A stretch of 64,000 nt of DNA from CAZAYY01 sp964489525 (GTDB lineage Bacteria; Chloroflexota; Anaerolineae; Anaerolineales; JABWBV01). Of this stretch, positions 51,027-60,720 are shown in pieces. Both the position numbers and the translations under genes were made by a program. Under the pieces are notes generated by a model that had not been told where the DNA came from, searched no databases, and saw nothing but the letters and a program-made list of their open reading frames with translations. The DNA lies in assembly GCA_964489525.1 (NCBI GenBank), contig CAZAYY010000015.1, forward strand, positions 38,554 through 102,553. The letters are read 5' to 3'. Position 1 is the first letter of the stretch. The number at the start of each line of letters is the position of its first letter.

Positions 51027-52205
51027 ATGCAAAAAAGCGGCATTTCTGCCTGCTTGTTGATGCTTTTTTGGTTTATCCTGACGGGCTGCAGCCTCGAAAC
51101 CTTCTTGCCTGGCCCGTTAGAGCAAACCAGTACCGTCGAAACACAACCTCCGCCCCTGCCCACCCCCACCCCGGCAGCGCTTTATCCCTCCGGTAGCGCT
51201 GCCGGGGTTTTCCTCACCCAACGAACTGAAGTCAATCGCCTGCTGCCAGGAATTTTGGATGTATCTGGAGCAGTTCCGTTTGACCCTGGCCCGTTGGGCA
51301 GTGGGGCGTTTGTTGTTGCCACACCAGAGCTCCGCCAATGGGTTAACAGCCTTGGCTACGCCCTCACCAGCGGTCAGGTTGTCTCCCCGCCGGAAAGCGG
51401 CAGCACCATTCCGGTTTTGGTAAACAACATTACAGCCTACCGCGACCCCCAACTGAATGCCTTTGTGCTGGCGCTGCCCAACCAGGTTATGCTCAGGCCC
51501 ACTTTGGCCCAGCAGATTTCCGGCGGACTGCAGGTGGAAACCCAGGTAGTGAAATTTGGCAAAGATGGACTGTTGGGGATGACGGGTGTCTACAGCCTGA
51601 CTGCCCGGGTGGCTCCGGCAAACCTGGGGGTGATGGGTGCTGTTCCGTTTGAAATCGCTTACAGCAACCTGTTTCTGGTCTCAGCAGTTGCCGACATTTT
51701 CAGCCAGCCTATCGAAGGGGAGGGGTTCGAGCATGGCACGCCTGTGGCCATCGTGGTTCAAATCACCCCTGAAGGGAGTTACCAGGCCCTTACCGCATTC
51801 AGCCTCTTGATTGATGAGGAGCATCGCGTTCAAGTGGAACGGGGCTCAGGTGAATTTCGGTTATTTTCGGGTCGCGAAGGCAGCAAGCCAAGCCTGGTTG
51901 TGGAGGTTAACTATGATGTCTCCACAATGGGAATCCCCACCCAATACCAGAGCCTGGCGGATTTTCTGGATGGATATGTCCTTGCGACCACCCGGCGCGA
52001 TGGGCGAGAATGGGTCACAGCACGCAGCCCACGGGGAATGGTATTCTTCTTTCCGGACAATTTCAGCATTACCAACCAATCCGTGACGGGTTACTATGAA
52101 GCCCAAGGTTCGGTATGGAAGGCAATCATTCGCAAAGAAAACGGTCAGCTGTCTTTCAAGGCCAGCCAACTAAGTCAATTTGATTGGGCAAATCCGCAGC
52201 CATAA
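51027..52205 (+). CDS. Lipoprotein of unknown function
   Basis: 392 residues. Signal (KSGISACLLMLFWFILTGC) with lipobox LTGC gives lipidation at about Cys 21. A Pro/Thr-rich linker follows (PPPLPTPTPAA), then a mixed beta domain without recognised motif. There are no cysteines or obvious catalytic residues after the lipobox. Not recognised; it is exported and anchored. It follows the aldo/keto reductase by 13 bases, probably in the same transcript, but no functional link is visible. Confidence 0.7.
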   Translation: MQKSGISACLLMLFWFILTGCSLETFLPGPLEQTSTVETQPPPLPTPTPAALYPSGSAAGVFLTQRTEVNRLLPGILDVSGAVPFDPGPLGSGAFVVATPELRQWVNSLGYALTSGQVVSPPESGSTIPVLVNNITAYRDPQLNAFVLALPNQVMLRPTLAQQISGGLQVETQVVKFGKDGLLGMTGVYSLTARVAPANLGVMGAVPFEIAYSNLFLVSAVADIFSQPIEGEGFEHGTPVAIVVQITPEGSYQALTAFSLLIDEEHRVQVERGSGEFRLFSGREGSKPSLVVEVNYDVSTMGIPTQYQSLADFLDGYVLATTRRDGREWVTARSPRGMVFFFPDNFSITNQSVTGYYEAQGSVWKAIIRKENGQLSFKASQLSQFDWANPQP

Positions 52206-52262
52206 ACACTTTTTGAGGATGAAAGCGAAATTGGGTAACGCCTCAGCCCCACCCCCCAACCC

Positions 52263-52282
52263 CCCTGGGCTTTGGGCCAGGG
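52263..52282. repeat. GC-rich dispersed hairpin, degenerate copy 5
   Basis: CCCTGG (52263-52268) and CCAGGG (52277-52282) flank GCTTTGGG. The flank CAGCCCCACCCCCCAACCCC resembles the outer arm of the 10141 copy. Confidence 0.5.
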
Positions 52283-52364
52283 TTGAAAGTTTAAAACCGC
52301 AGGGTCAAAAACTTTTGCGCACACCTGCTCAGGTTTGATTAATGTATGTCCCGGACGACACGGT

Positions 52365-52370
52365 TATAAT
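52365..52370 (+). promoter_or_regulatory. -10 box for OsmC gene
   Basis: A perfect TATAAT. It lies 7 bases before an ATG (52378) of a short out-of-frame reading frame and 75 bases before the OsmC ATG. Confidence 0.45.
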
Positions 52371-52445
52371 CGAAACCATGAAAGGCGCCGGACATTGGTC
52401 TGGCCTAAAAAATAAACGCAAACCTGAAATTATTTTGGAGGAAAA

Positions 52446-52874
52446 ATGGCGATTCGTAAAGCAGAAGCAGTATGGCAGGGCAGCCTGAAAGAAGGCAGTG
52501 GAAGTATGAAACTGGGCAGCGGTGCCTTTGAAGGCCCGTTCAGCTTCGGAACCCGTTTTGAAGAAGTGCCCGGAACCAATCCGGAGGAGTTAATTGGCGC
52601 AGCCCATGCCGGTTGTTTTTCCATGTTTATGAGCGCGCTGCTCACCAATGCCGGGTTCCCGCCCAACCGGATTCACACCACAGCCAAAGTTCACCTGGGA
52701 CGTGACGATGCCGGGCCAGTGATTACCAAGATTGAGCTGCACACCGAAGCCGAAGTGCCCGGAATTGGCGAAGAAGCCTTCCAGGAAATCGCGCTCAAAT
52801 CCAAAAAAGGCTGCCCCATCTCGCGGGCATTGGCTGCCGTTAGCGAAGTGGTGCTGGACGCCAAACTGGTATAG
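52446..52874 (+). CDS. OsmC-family peroxiredoxin-like protein
   Basis: 142 residues, the usual length. Both redox cysteines are present: AHAGCFSMFMSALL (about Cys 57) and SKKGCPISRAL (about Cys 120). The N-terminal KAEAVWQGSLKEGSGSMKLGSG is typical of the OsmC branch, which detoxifies organic hydroperoxides. TTGGAGGAAAA precedes the ATG. It is a single gene, ended by a strong bidirectional terminator. Confidence 0.93.
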   Translation: MAIRKAEAVWQGSLKEGSGSMKLGSGAFEGPFSFGTRFEEVPGTNPEELIGAAHAGCFSMFMSALLTNAGFPPNRIHTTAKVHLGRDDAGPVITKIELHTEAEVPGIGEEAFQEIALKSKKGCPISRALAAVSEVVLDAKLV

Positions 52875-53004
52875 TCCTGTCGCAGCCGACTTCCCCATTC
52901 TGAAACCCTAACCTGGAACTACAGTTCGGGATTTTGCCGCGAATTTCGCCAATTTGCGCAAATGATGGTTTAGTACCCATCAACACAGGGCTGGCATGAC
53001 AAAC

Positions 53005-53042
53005 AAAACCCTGGCAAGTTTCTCAAAACATGCCAGGGTTTT
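53005..53042. terminator. Bidirectional rho-independent terminator
   Basis: AAAACCCTGGCA / TGCCAGGGTTTT, a perfect 12-bp stem with a 14-base loop, between osmC and guaB (convergent). Confidence 0.9.
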
Positions 53043-53102
53043 ATTGATGTCAACTACAGATTTCGTCAAAAAACTACGGTTGCGAGTCGCGGCATTCCAG
53101 AG

Positions 53103-54587
53103 CTATCCACCCTGGTTCAGCTGGTAATTAGGGGCTTCCTTGGTGATAATCACATCGTGAGGGTGACTTTCTACCAGGCCAGCGTTGGTTATGCGAACCA
53201 GGCGAGATTTGGTTTGCAAATCCGCCAAGGTGGCCGCCCCGGCATACCCCATCCCCGAACGCAGGCCGCCCACCAGTTGGAAAACATAATCATGCAGCCG
53301 GCCCCTGAACGGCACCCGGCCTTCGATTCCCTCTGGAACCGTTTTGCCGCTGCCCGATTGACCGCTGCCATAGCGGTCTTTCCCATAACCTTTCATCGCG
53401 CCCAGGCTCCCCATGCCGCGATATTCCTTAAACCGGCGTCCTTCGTAAATCACCACCTCCCCAGGCGATTCCTCCAGGCCAGCCAGCATGCTGCCTAACA
53501 TCACCGCATCCGCGCCAGCCGCAATGCCCTTGACAATGTCGCCGCTGTACTTGATGCCACCATCGGCAATCACCCGAGTGCCCAATGCCTGGGCTGCCCG
53601 CGAACACTCGTAAATCGCGGAAAGCTGGGGCATACCCGCCCCCGCCACCACCCGCGTGGTGCAAATGGACCCCGCCCCTACGCCAATCTTGACAATGTTT
53701 GCACCCGCTTTGATTAAGTCCTCCGTACCCTCTTTCGTTACCACATTCCCGGCGCAAATCAGCAGTTCCGGCCAGTTGTGGCGAATCCGTTGAATCGCCT
53801 GGATCACGCCTTTAGAATGGCCGTGGGCGGTGTCAATCACAATCAAATCCACATCCTCATCTACCAAAAGCTGCACCCGTTCTTCCAGGTCTGCACCCAC
53901 ACCTACCGCAGCCGCAGCCAGTAAGCGCCCTTTGGCGTCTTTGGCGGCGTTGGGGTGTTCGCGCTCCTTTTGAATATCCTTCACCGTAATCAGACCCTTC
54001 AGCTTGCCGTTAGCGTCTACCAGGGGTAGTTTTTCAATGCGGTTTTGCTGCAGCAAACGTTTGGCTTCCTCCATCGAAATGCCCACCTGTGCAGTGATCA
54101 TCGGTTGGGGCGTCATATATTTGGAAACTGGCTGGTTGTAATCCTCACGTTCCACGAAGCGCACGTCACGATTGGTGAGAATGCCCAAAAGGTAATTGTT
54201 TTCATCCGTAATCGGGACACCACTGATGTGGTATTTCGCCATCAGACGTTCGGCGTCTCCCAGGGTGGCATCTACGGGCAGCGTGATGGGGTCTACAATC
54301 ATTCCCGCCTGGGAACGCTTGACCTTGTCCACCTCCATTGCCTGGGCTTGGGGAGACATGTTGCGGTGAATGACAGCCAGGCCGCCCTCTCTCGCCAGGG
54401 CAATCGCCAGCGGCGCTTCGGAAACCGTGTCCATCGCCGCTGAAAAAATCGGAATGTTGAGCTGGAGACCTGGCGCCATCTCAACCCGAACATCGGTCTC
54501 TGCCGGGAGAACTTCGGTATATGCGGGAACAACCAGCACATCATCGAAGGTGAGGGCTAACCCCTGGGAAAAGAGTTCTTCTTTCAT
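53103..54587 (-). CDS. guaB: IMP dehydrogenase
   Basis: 494 residues from the ATG at 54587 (AGGAG upstream); the frame is open further but those residues do not look native. The catalytic Cys is in GAGSICTTRVV. The CBS pair is at about 95-215 (RLMAKYHISGVPITDENNYLLGILTNRDVRF). IMP-binding GGIKYSGD and the flap GYGKDRYG are present. It converts IMP to XMP using NAD, the first step to GMP. Last gene of the purine operon, 41 bases after purH. Confidence 0.97.
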   Translation of the reverse strand: MKEELFSQGLALTFDDVLVVPAYTEVLPAETDVRVEMAPGLQLNIPIFSAAMDTVSEAPLAIALAREGGLAVIHRNMSPQAQAMEVDKVKRSQAGMIVDPITLPVDATLGDAERLMAKYHISGVPITDENNYLLGILTNRDVRFVEREDYNQPVSKYMTPQPMITAQVGISMEEAKRLLQQNRIEKLPLVDANGKLKGLITVKDIQKEREHPNAAKDAKGRLLAAAAVGVGADLEERVQLLVDEDVDLIVIDTAHGHSKGVIQAIQRIRHNWPELLICAGNVVTKEGTEDLIKAGANIVKIGVGAGSICTTRVVAGAGMPQLSAIYECSRAAQALGTRVIADGGIKYSGDIVKGIAAGADAVMLGSMLAGLEESPGEVVIYEGRRFKEYRGMGSLGAMKGYGKDRYGSGQSGSGKTVPEGIEGRVPFRGRLHDYVFQLVGGLRSGMGYAGAATLADLQTKSRLVRITNAGLVESHPHDVIITKEAPNYQLNQGG

Positions 54588-54628
54588 CTTACTTTCTCCT
54601 TTATTAAGAACACAGAACCAACAGTGGT

Positions 54629-56131
54629 TTAATGCCGGAAATGGCGCACACCGGTGAACACCATGGCCAGGCCATGCTGGTTGCACATTTCAATGGAAAG
54701 GTCATCGCGCAGCGACCCACCAGGCTGGATGATGGCAGAAATGCCATATTTCACCGCCTCTTCTACCGAGTCCGGGAAGGGGAAGAAAGCATCGGATGCC
54801 ATTACGGCACCCCGGGCTTTCTCACCTGCCCGAGTACCGGCAATGCGGACACAATCCACCCGGTTGGGTTGGCCGCCGCCAATGCCCACTGTGGCTTCAC
54901 TTCGGGCAAAGACAATCGCATTGGACTTGACATGCTGGCAGGCTTTCCAGGCAAAGTGCAGGTCCTGCCATTCTTCGGGGGTGGGTTGGCGGTCTGTTAC
55001 GACTTTATACTCCGTACCCGCCGGGTCGCCCAGGTCCAGGGACTGTTGAAGTACCCCTTGAACAATCGAGCGCAGTTCCACCGGGGGTGAAATGTCCAAC
55101 CCGGGCATTTCCAACAGGCGTAGGTTCTTTTTCTTGGAAAGAATCAGGAGGGCTTCAGGCGTAAACCCTGGGGCTGCAATACACTCAACAAACAGGTCTC
55201 CCAATTTTTCAGCAATTTGAGCGTCAAATGGGCGGTTGACCGCAATCACACCGCCAAAGGCCGAAACCGGGTCGGCTTCATAAGCCGGGGTGTAGGCTTC
55301 TGCCAGTGATTCTGCAGACGCCAGGCCGCAGGGCGAAAGGTGCTTGACAATGCACACAGAGGGCTTGTCAAAAGAGACCACAGCGCGCCAGGCTGCGTCC
55401 AGATCGAGCATGTTGTTGTACGAAACGGGTTTTCCCTGGAGCAGCTGCCCACCCATTGGGCCTGCCCCGGGAGTGTAGGCGTAAAGGGTGGCTTCCTGGT
55501 GCCAGTTTTCGCCATAACGCAGGCTTTGCACCGGGTAAAGCGGCAGGGTGAGCGGCGACCCACCCGTCAGGTAAGCGGTTACCGCGGCATCGTAAGCCGC
55601 CGTGTGGGCGAAGGCTTTTTCTGCCAGGCCGCGGCGGGTGGTGGGGCTGACACTCCCGCTGGTTTTCAACTCGGCCACCACACTGGTGTAATCGGCTGAA
55701 TCGACCAGAACCGTCACCCGGGCGAAGTTCTTTGCGGCAGCCCGCAGCAGGGTAACACCGCCAATGTCTATATTTTCAATCGCATCCTCCAGGCTGACAT
55801 CCGGGCGGGAAACGGTTTGTTGAAAGGGGTAGAGGTTGCAGGCCACCAGGTCAATAAACCCGGCATTGATTTTTGCCAGGTCGGCTTCATCAGCGGGTGT
55901 GCTGCGGGCAAGCAGCCCCCCCGCTACAGCAGGGTGGATGGTTTTGATGCGCCCGCCCAAAATTTCGGGCGAGCCAGTATATTCCGAAACATCCATCACG
56001 GGCAGCCCGGCCGTGCGCAGCGCCTGGGCTGTGCCACCGCTGGCAAGCAGATCCCAACCCAATTCGTGCAGGGCGGAAGCCAACTGAACAAGGCCAGATT
56101 TATCAGAAAGAGAAAACAAAGCAACAGACAT
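54629..56131 (-). CDS. purH: Bifunctional AICAR formyltransferase/IMP cyclohydrolase
   Basis: 500 residues. N-terminal cyclohydrolase (MGS-like) domain about 1-190: ALFSLSDKSGLVQLASALHELGW, ASGGTAQALR, GGRIKTIHPA. The C-terminal transformylase has the Lys-His pair in IVKHLSPCGLA and ends GVRHFRH. It catalyses the last two steps to IMP. GAGGAG lies upstream of the ATG; the gap to purN is 12 bases. Confidence 0.97.
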   Translation of the reverse strand: MSVALFSLSDKSGLVQLASALHELGWDLLASGGTAQALRTAGLPVMDVSEYTGSPEILGGRIKTIHPAVAGGLLARSTPADEADLAKINAGFIDLVACNLYPFQQTVSRPDVSLEDAIENIDIGGVTLLRAAAKNFARVTVLVDSADYTSVVAELKTSGSVSPTTRRGLAEKAFAHTAAYDAAVTAYLTGGSPLTLPLYPVQSLRYGENWHQEATLYAYTPGAGPMGGQLLQGKPVSYNNMLDLDAAWRAVVSFDKPSVCIVKHLSPCGLASAESLAEAYTPAYEADPVSAFGGVIAVNRPFDAQIAEKLGDLFVECIAAPGFTPEALLILSKKKNLRLLEMPGLDISPPVELRSIVQGVLQQSLDLGDPAGTEYKVVTDRQPTPEEWQDLHFAWKACQHVKSNAIVFARSEATVGIGGGQPNRVDCVRIAGTRAGEKARGAVMASDAFFPFPDSVEEAVKYGISAIIQPGGSLRDDLSIEMCNQHGLAMVFTGVRHFRH

Positions 56132-56143
56132 ACAGCACGCTCC

Positions 56144-56821
56144 TCATTTAAATTCATGGGTTTGGGCAAAAGCCGGGCCAGTCAGCACGCTTTTTATGGC
56201 ACGCACCAACAGGCTGTGTTCAAGGTGATGAACCCGGGTCTCCAGGTCAGCCAGCGCATCGCCGGGGTATATCGGCACAATTTCCTGGGCGATTATTGGA
56301 CCGTTATCCATTCCCTCATCGGGCACAAAATGGACCATTACCCCGGTGTGTGCCACGTGTCCAGCTTGATATGCCTGGTACGCTCGTTCAATTGCGTTTG
56401 TTCCGGCAAACATGCCCGGCAGCGCCGGGTGCAGGTTAATGACTCGCATCGGAAACTGATTCAAAAATGACATCGAAAGCAGGCGCATCCAACCCGCCAA
56501 AACGACCAGGGAAGGCTGGTATGAGGCGGCCAACCCGGCCAAACGTTCATCATAATGCTGGCGGGCAAGCACGATCCCATTGGGACTTTCTACCAGGGGT
56601 TTTTGAAAAGGCAGGTAGTGTGCTGGAATGCCGGCCCGCCTTGCTCTTTCCAGTGCAAAGGCATTTTTGCGATCACTGATCAGCGCCGCCACATGAGCGG
56701 GCAGCTCCCCGGTGGCGCAGGCATCCATCACAGCCTGGAAGTTCGTCCCACTTCCAGAAGCCAATACCACCAACCGGTGGTAGGCTGTGCGAGATTCGGA
56801 AATTCCGTGGGTAGGCAGCAT
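56144..56821 (-). CDS. purN: Phosphoribosylglycinamide formyltransferase
   Basis: 225 residues from the ATG at 56821 (AAAGG seven bases upstream). GAR-binding VVLASGSGTNFQAVMDAC, the catalytic INLHPALPGMF (His/Asn) and HFVPDEGMDNGPII with Asp are complete. It uses 10-formyl-THF in step 3. An N-terminal tail of about 15 residues precedes the usual start. The gap to purM is 10 bases. Confidence 0.95.
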   Translation of the reverse strand: MLPTHGISESRTAYHRLVVLASGSGTNFQAVMDACATGELPAHVAALISDRKNAFALERARRAGIPAHYLPFQKPLVESPNGIVLARQHYDERLAGLAASYQPSLVVLAGWMRLLSMSFLNQFPMRVINLHPALPGMFAGTNAIERAYQAYQAGHVAHTGVMVHFVPDEGMDNGPIIAQEIVPIYPGDALADLETRVHHLEHSLLVRAIKSVLTGPAFAQTHEFK

Positions 56822-56831
56822 GTTTTGGCCT

Positions 56832-57902
56832 TTATCTATCCACAAGTTCAACTCGCTGACCGTTTGAGACTGGCACAACCTCGCCAATCTGCCAGCAGGA
56901 AAAGCCTGCAACCAAGTCAATAAGACGGGCAGCGTCTCCAGGGGAAACCACAACAACCATCCCGATCCCCATATTGAAAACCCGGTGCATTTCTGCCGCA
57001 TCAACCTGCCCCAACTGCCCAATCCACTCGAAAAGCGGGGGAACAGGCCAGGCCCGCCGGTAAATGCGAGCGCCGAGGTTTTCGGGGAGAATTCGGGGAA
57101 TATTATCATAAAAACCACCGCCTGTGATGTGAGCAAGGCCTTTTACCAACCCCGGGTGGTTTTGAAGGATTGGGTAAACCAAGGGAAAATAGGAGCGGTG
57201 CGGCTCTAGCAGTGCATCCCCCAGGAAGACGGGTGGAAAACTTCCAGGAACTGGCGTATCCAGGGGAATATCAGCAATGACTTTGCGAATCAGCGAATAG
57301 CCGTTGGTGTGCGGGCCAGAGGATGCCAGACCAATAAACACATCGCCAATCTGGATACCCGGCCCAGGCAGGAGATGGGCCTGGTCTACCACACCCACCA
57401 AAGTGCCCGCCACATCGAAATGGCCGGGGGCATAAACACCCGGCATTTCAGCCGTTTCCCCACCAAGCAAAACACACCCGGCAGCCCGGCAGGCCTGGGC
57501 CATGCCGCCAACAATGGCGGCAGCCATCACCGGGTCTAACCGGCTGGCAGCAATATAGTCCAAAAAAAACAACGGGCGAGCGCCTTGCACCAGGATATCG
57601 TTGATGCAGTGGTTGACAATATCCTGGCCGATGCCCTCATATCGTCCTGCCTGGGCTGCCAGGGAAACTTTGGTGCCTACCCCGTCGGTGGTTGCCACCA
57701 ATACCGGGTGTTCCACCCCGGTGTACGCCTGTGTTGAGAACAACCCCCCAAAAGAGCCCAAATCCGATAATACAAACGAGGAATAGGTTGAACGCACCGC
57801 TTGTTTCATCAAGTGTACTGCCCGGTTGCCAGCGTCAATATCCACACCGGCGCGGGCGTAGGCAGAACCCGGAGAAGATGGAAGATGGTTTTTGTCAGCC
57901 AT
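56832..57902 (-). CDS. purM: Phosphoribosylformylglycinamidine cyclo-ligase
   Basis: 356 residues, AIRS type: YARAGVDIDAGN, VATTDGVGTKVSLAAQ, HCINDILVQGARPLFFLDYIA and LLGGETAEMPGVY are diagnostic. It makes AIR from FGAM with ATP. The start ATG at 57902 follows AAGGAAAGGAAAATCCT; purD ends 42 bases upstream. Confidence 0.97.
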   Translation of the reverse strand: MADKNHLPSSPGSAYARAGVDIDAGNRAVHLMKQAVRSTYSSFVLSDLGSFGGLFSTQAYTGVEHPVLVATTDGVGTKVSLAAQAGRYEGIGQDIVNHCINDILVQGARPLFFLDYIAASRLDPVMAAAIVGGMAQACRAAGCVLLGGETAEMPGVYAPGHFDVAGTLVGVVDQAHLLPGPGIQIGDVFIGLASSGPHTNGYSLIRKVIADIPLDTPVPGSFPPVFLGDALLEPHRSYFPLVYPILQNHPGLVKGLAHITGGGFYDNIPRILPENLGARIYRRAWPVPPLFEWIGQLGQVDAAEMHRVFNMGIGMVVVVSPGDAARLIDLVAGFSCWQIGEVVPVSNGQRVELVDR

Positions 57903-57944
57903 AGGATTTTCCTTTCCTTAAGCAGCCCGCCTGCTTGGAGAAAT

Positions 57945-59219
57945 TTATACCCGCCCAATATCGAGGCGGTAATGTTTTCCAGGAAACAACACCCCCGCCG
58001 CTGCCTGGTAGGCCCGGCTGCGGGCATGGGCTAACGTGGCACCCAGGGCAGAAAGCCCCAACACCCGCCCCCCATTGGTTTCTAATTGATCTCCTTGCAG
58101 GCGTGTGCCCGCGTGGAACGCAAAAACCCCATCGGGCAGCGAGGTCAACCCCTGGATGGGCAGACCTTTGGGATAAGCATTTGGGTAGCCAGGCGCCGCC
58201 AACACCACGCACACCGAACTGGCCGGCTTCCAGGCTACCCGTGGGGCGATTTCGCCCAGGCGGCCTGAGATGCAGGCTTCAAAAATATTGAGTAAATCCG
58301 AATCCAGCAGCGGCAGCAGCGCCTGCGTTTCGGGGTCGCCGAAGCGGCAGTTAAATTCCAAAACTTTTGGCCCCTGGGCGGTCAGCATCAGGCCTGCGTA
58401 GAGCACCCCGATGTAAGGAGCGCCCTCACGGGCCATACCCTCAATCACCGGGCGCAGGATTTCCGTTTCCACCTGCCGGACCAGGGCAGGAGGCGCAAAA
58501 GGAGTTGGGGCAAAAACCCCCATCCCCCCGGTATTTGGGCCCTGGTCGCCATCCAGCAGGCGCTTATGGTCCTGGGCAGGCGGCATGGTCAAAATGGTTT
58601 GACCATCCGTAAAAGCCAGCAGCGACACCTCACGGCCTTCCAGCCGTTCTTCAATCACCACCTGGCTGCCCGCCGCGCCAAACTTTTGGCCTTCTAAAAT
58701 CTCTTCGACAACCTGACGGGCTTCCGAAAACGAACCGGGCAGAATGACCCCTTTCCCGGCTGCCAGGCCAGAAGCCTTAATCACCGGAACCCCGGAGCCC
58801 TGGGTCTGCAGATGTTCGAGGCGGTTCAGGGCTTCTGGCAAGGTTTCCACAGTGAAAAAACCAGCCGTAGGGATCCCATGGCGCTGCATGAAAGCCTTGG
58901 CAAATGCTTTTGAGGCTTCTAACTGGGCGGCGCGGGCGGTCGGACCAAAGGCCGCAAACCCTGCTTCCTGCAGGAGGTCTACCAATCCCCCTGCCAGTGG
59001 ATCTTCTGGGCCAATCACAACCAGGTCGGCCTGCACACGACGAGCTGCCGCCACCACAACGTCCAGGTCGGCCGGGTCACCGGGGAGCAGTTCCGCCCCC
59101 AATTGGGCAATACCCGGGTTGCCTGGCAAGGCATAACATTTTTGCAGGCGGGGCGATTGGGCCATTTTCCACGCCAGGGCGTGTTCGCGCCCGCCAGAAC
59201 CTACCAACAAAACTTTCAT
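57945..59219 (-). CDS. purD: Phosphoribosylamine-glycine ligase
   Basis: 424 residues from the ATG at 59219 (AAAAGGAGAAACC); the frame stays open upstream but that part overlaps the purF region. KVLLVGSGGREHALAWKMAQSP, the ATP-grasp motif VIKASGLAAGKGV, GPNTGGMGVFAPTPF and FNCRFGDPETQ are family signatures. Step 2 of the pathway. Length is normal. Confidence 0.97.
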   Translation of the reverse strand: MKVLLVGSGGREHALAWKMAQSPRLQKCYALPGNPGIAQLGAELLPGDPADLDVVVAAARRVQADLVVIGPEDPLAGGLVDLLQEAGFAAFGPTARAAQLEASKAFAKAFMQRHGIPTAGFFTVETLPEALNRLEHLQTQGSGVPVIKASGLAAGKGVILPGSFSEARQVVEEILEGQKFGAAGSQVVIEERLEGREVSLLAFTDGQTILTMPPAQDHKRLLDGDQGPNTGGMGVFAPTPFAPPALVRQVETEILRPVIEGMAREGAPYIGVLYAGLMLTAQGPKVLEFNCRFGDPETQALLPLLDSDLLNIFEACISGRLGEIAPRVAWKPASSVCVVLAAPGYPNAYPKGLPIQGLTSLPDGVFAFHAGTRLQGDQLETNGGRVLGLSALGATLAHARSRAYQAAAGVLFPGKHYRLDIGRV

Positions 59220-59250
59220 GGTTTCTCCTTTTTCGGGTGCAGCCCGGATT

Positions 59251-60720
59251 TCAGCGCATTTTCGCAGCTGCACCATTAGAAGGCGCACGTTCGAAACCCG
59301 TTTTGGTATGGGCCAGGTCAATCGGAATGGGGTACTCGCCTGAAAAACAAGCGTGACAATACCCCTCCGCCAGGCCGGGCTCGCCTTTAGTGGGAACAGC
59401 TGCCCCAACCGCTTTGAGCATTCCCTCTACGGTCAGAAAATGCAGCGAGTCAGCACCAATATGGGCACAGATTTCTTCAACAGACATGCGGTGGGCAATT
59501 AACTCGTTGTATGTGCCCATGTCCACACCCATGAAGCATGGATGGCGAATCGGAGGACTGGTGATGCGCATATGAATCCGGCGGGCGCCTGCATCGCGCA
59601 GCAGCCGCACCAATGGACCAGAGGTGTTGCCCCGAACAATGCTGTCGTCAATCACAATCACGTTTTTTCCGCGCACATTCTCTTCCACCACATTGAATTT
59701 CATGGCAACCCCTTGTTTGCGCAGCGAATCGGTCGGTTCAATAAAGGTGCGCCCGATGTAGCGGTTCTTTATAAACCCATCGTTGAAAGGGATCCCCGAA
59801 ACCCTGGCGTAGCCAATGGCCGCGGGGGTGGAAGAATCGGGCACCGGGATGACCACATCCGCCTTTGTGGGAAGCTCGCGAGCCAGGGCTTCACCCAACT
59901 GCTGGCGCACCTGGTGGACCCAGCGGTTATCCCAAAAACTATCGGGCCGCGAGAAATAAATGTGCTCAAACACACAGCGAGCCAGGGGGCGGGCCGGGGG
60001 AAGGGCCTGAAACACTTTTAGTGCCTGGTTGCTCAGGGCAATCACTTCACCAGGTTTAACTTCGCGGATTGCCTGGCAGCCCAGGGTGGTCAGCGCGCCG
60101 CTTTCAGAAGCCACGGCATGGCCGCCGCCAGGGAGCAGCCCGACACTCAGTGGGCGAAACCCCCAGGGGTCGCGGACGGCATAGACGCCATCGCGGGTAA
60201 GAATCACCAGGGAATAAGCACCCCGCCAGGAAACCATCACCGAGCGGATGCGTTCATCCCAGGTGTCGCCTTCGGCACCTGCCAGCATCATGGTAAGGGC
60301 TTCGGAATCCGAAGAGGACGAAAGCCCTACCCCCCGTCGCAGCAGCATCTGGCGCAGTTCGCTGGCATTGACCAGGTTGCCATTATGGGCCACCGCTAAC
60401 GGGCCGTGCTGGGTTTCAATTAGAAAGGGCTGGGCATTGCGAATGGCCGATGAACCCGTCGTGGAATAGCGGGTGTGACCAATGGCGTAATGGCCCTGCA
60501 GCGGCTGGAGGTTTTGCGGGTTAAAGACCTGCGAAACGAGGCCCAAGCCTTTGTGCAGATGGATGGCATGGCCGTCCGCCACGGCAATCCCTGCCGCTTC
60601 CTGGCCGCGGTGCTGCAAGGCATACAAACCAAAAAATGCCATCCGGGCCACATCTTCTTCAGGCGCAAAGACGCCAATGATGCCGCACTCTTCTTGAGGG
60701 TGTTCGTCAAAGAATATCAC
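59251..60720 (-). CDS. purF: Amidophosphoribosyltransferase, iron-sulfur (Bacillus) type
   Basis: 489 residues, GTG start at 60720 overlapping the purK stop (GTGA). The propeptide MIFFDEHPQEE precedes the catalytic Cys of CGIIGVF. PRPP motif VIVIDDSIVRGNTSGPLV is intact. LARCVFEHIYF, HPCFMGVD and the C-terminal YCHACFSGEYP supply four cysteines as in the [4Fe-4S], oxygen-labile enzyme. It makes phosphoribosylamine from PRPP and glutamine, the committed step. Confidence 0.96.
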   Translation of the reverse strand: MIFFDEHPQEECGIIGVFAPEEDVARMAFFGLYALQHRGQEAAGIAVADGHAIHLHKGLGLVSQVFNPQNLQPLQGHYAIGHTRYSTTGSSAIRNAQPFLIETQHGPLAVAHNGNLVNASELRQMLLRRGVGLSSSSDSEALTMMLAGAEGDTWDERIRSVMVSWRGAYSLVILTRDGVYAVRDPWGFRPLSVGLLPGGGHAVASESGALTTLGCQAIREVKPGEVIALSNQALKVFQALPPARPLARCVFEHIYFSRPDSFWDNRWVHQVRQQLGEALARELPTKADVVIPVPDSSTPAAIGYARVSGIPFNDGFIKNRYIGRTFIEPTDSLRKQGVAMKFNVVEENVRGKNVIVIDDSIVRGNTSGPLVRLLRDAGARRIHMRITSPPIRHPCFMGVDMGTYNELIAHRMSVEEICAHIGADSLHFLTVEGMLKAVGAAVPTKGEPGLAEGYCHACFSGEYPIPIDLAHTKTGFERAPSNGAAAKMR

